Source of the DNA: Archegozetes longisetosus
Lineage: Eukaryota; Arthropoda; Arachnida; Sarcoptiformes; Trhypochthoniidae
Assembly: GCA_018873245.2 (NCBI GenBank)
Contig: JAEMBT020000001.1
Location: 4,620,001-4,684,000, forward strand
Length of the DNA: 64,000 bases
Direction: 5' to 3'
Below, piece by piece: positions 63,901 to 64,000 of the stretch. Within the stretch, counting starts at the first letter, position 1. Each line of letters begins with the position of its first letter. A model generated the notes under the pieces. It made no database searches. It saw nothing but the letters and a program-made list of their open reading frames with translations, and was not told where the DNA came from. The translations under genes were made by a program, and so were the position numbers.

Positions 63901-64000
63901 AGCAGAACTAAATACAGCCGAGCTCGAAATAGGTTAGAGAGAAAAAGGTTTGTAAAACTTTAGTAAACAACGTGATTACAATTTCCTAAAATCCTAATAA
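60987..64000. other. Non-coding right end, nothing recognised
   Basis: A+T-rich with short chance-like frames on both strands. If the candidate first exons are real, this would be intron leading to a body beyond the window. Confidence 0.35.

Noticed and set aside
1-64000. CRISPR arrays, bacterial operons, rRNA genes
   Set aside because: No regularly spaced repeats with spacers, no polycistronic layout and no rRNA-like conserved blocks; the introns show a eukaryotic genome.

Overview
The window is A+T-rich eukaryotic DNA with spliced protein genes, GT-AG introns and many small DNA-transposon relics. The two clear genes are animal-type lipid enzymes: a metazoan multidomain fatty acid synthase and an HSD17B12-type 3-ketoacyl-CoA reductase. 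A short TTAGG-type repeat and the FASN layout suit an arthropod, perhaps a mite or other chelicerate, but that is inference and no marker settles the species.

Layout. Bases 1-12,275 form a large inverted repeat (arms 1-3,444 and 9,563-12,275, carrying a decayed Tc1/mariner-like transposase). Its 6.1-kb spacer holds the intact three-exon HSD17B12-like gene (5,254-8,103, minus) and, beside that gene's 3' end, two non-autonomous elements with 9-bp target duplications. Bases 12,276-26,800 contain no intact gene. They are a mosaic of diverged duplications (15.7-18.25 kb against 20.5-23.25 kb), foldback structures (13.7-15.66 kb and 18.76-19.29 kb), a 663-bp TIR element with a perfect 8-bp target duplication, GA microsatellites, and a broken fragment of the FASN enoyl-reductase region at 23.5 kb. 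FASN itself (26,830-37,060, plus) can be spliced into nine exons with an unbroken frame of about 2,549 codons and all expected catalytic residues. Directly behind it lies a fossil of a Polinton/adenovirus-type cysteine protease.

Bases 40.7-42.4 kb carry two minus-strand genes: a calcineurin-B-homologous (CHP-like) EF-hand protein whose frame is cut by a TGA inside EF-hand 4, and an unrecognised 139-residue single-pass membrane protein. From 42.5 kb to the end almost nothing is coding. Three short plus-strand ORFs (49.9, 56.4 and 59.6 kb) each start with ATG and end at a good splice donor in the same phase, so they may be alternative first exons of a gene whose body lies beyond 64 kb.

How the genes relate. 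Animal FASN makes palmitate from malonyl-CoA in the cytosol. HSD17B12-type reductases carry out the second step of microsomal elongation of such acyl chains. The two therefore act in consecutive pathways, but they are 19 kb apart on opposite strands and nothing here shows shared regulation. All alignments were done by eye; similarities are estimates, not computed values.
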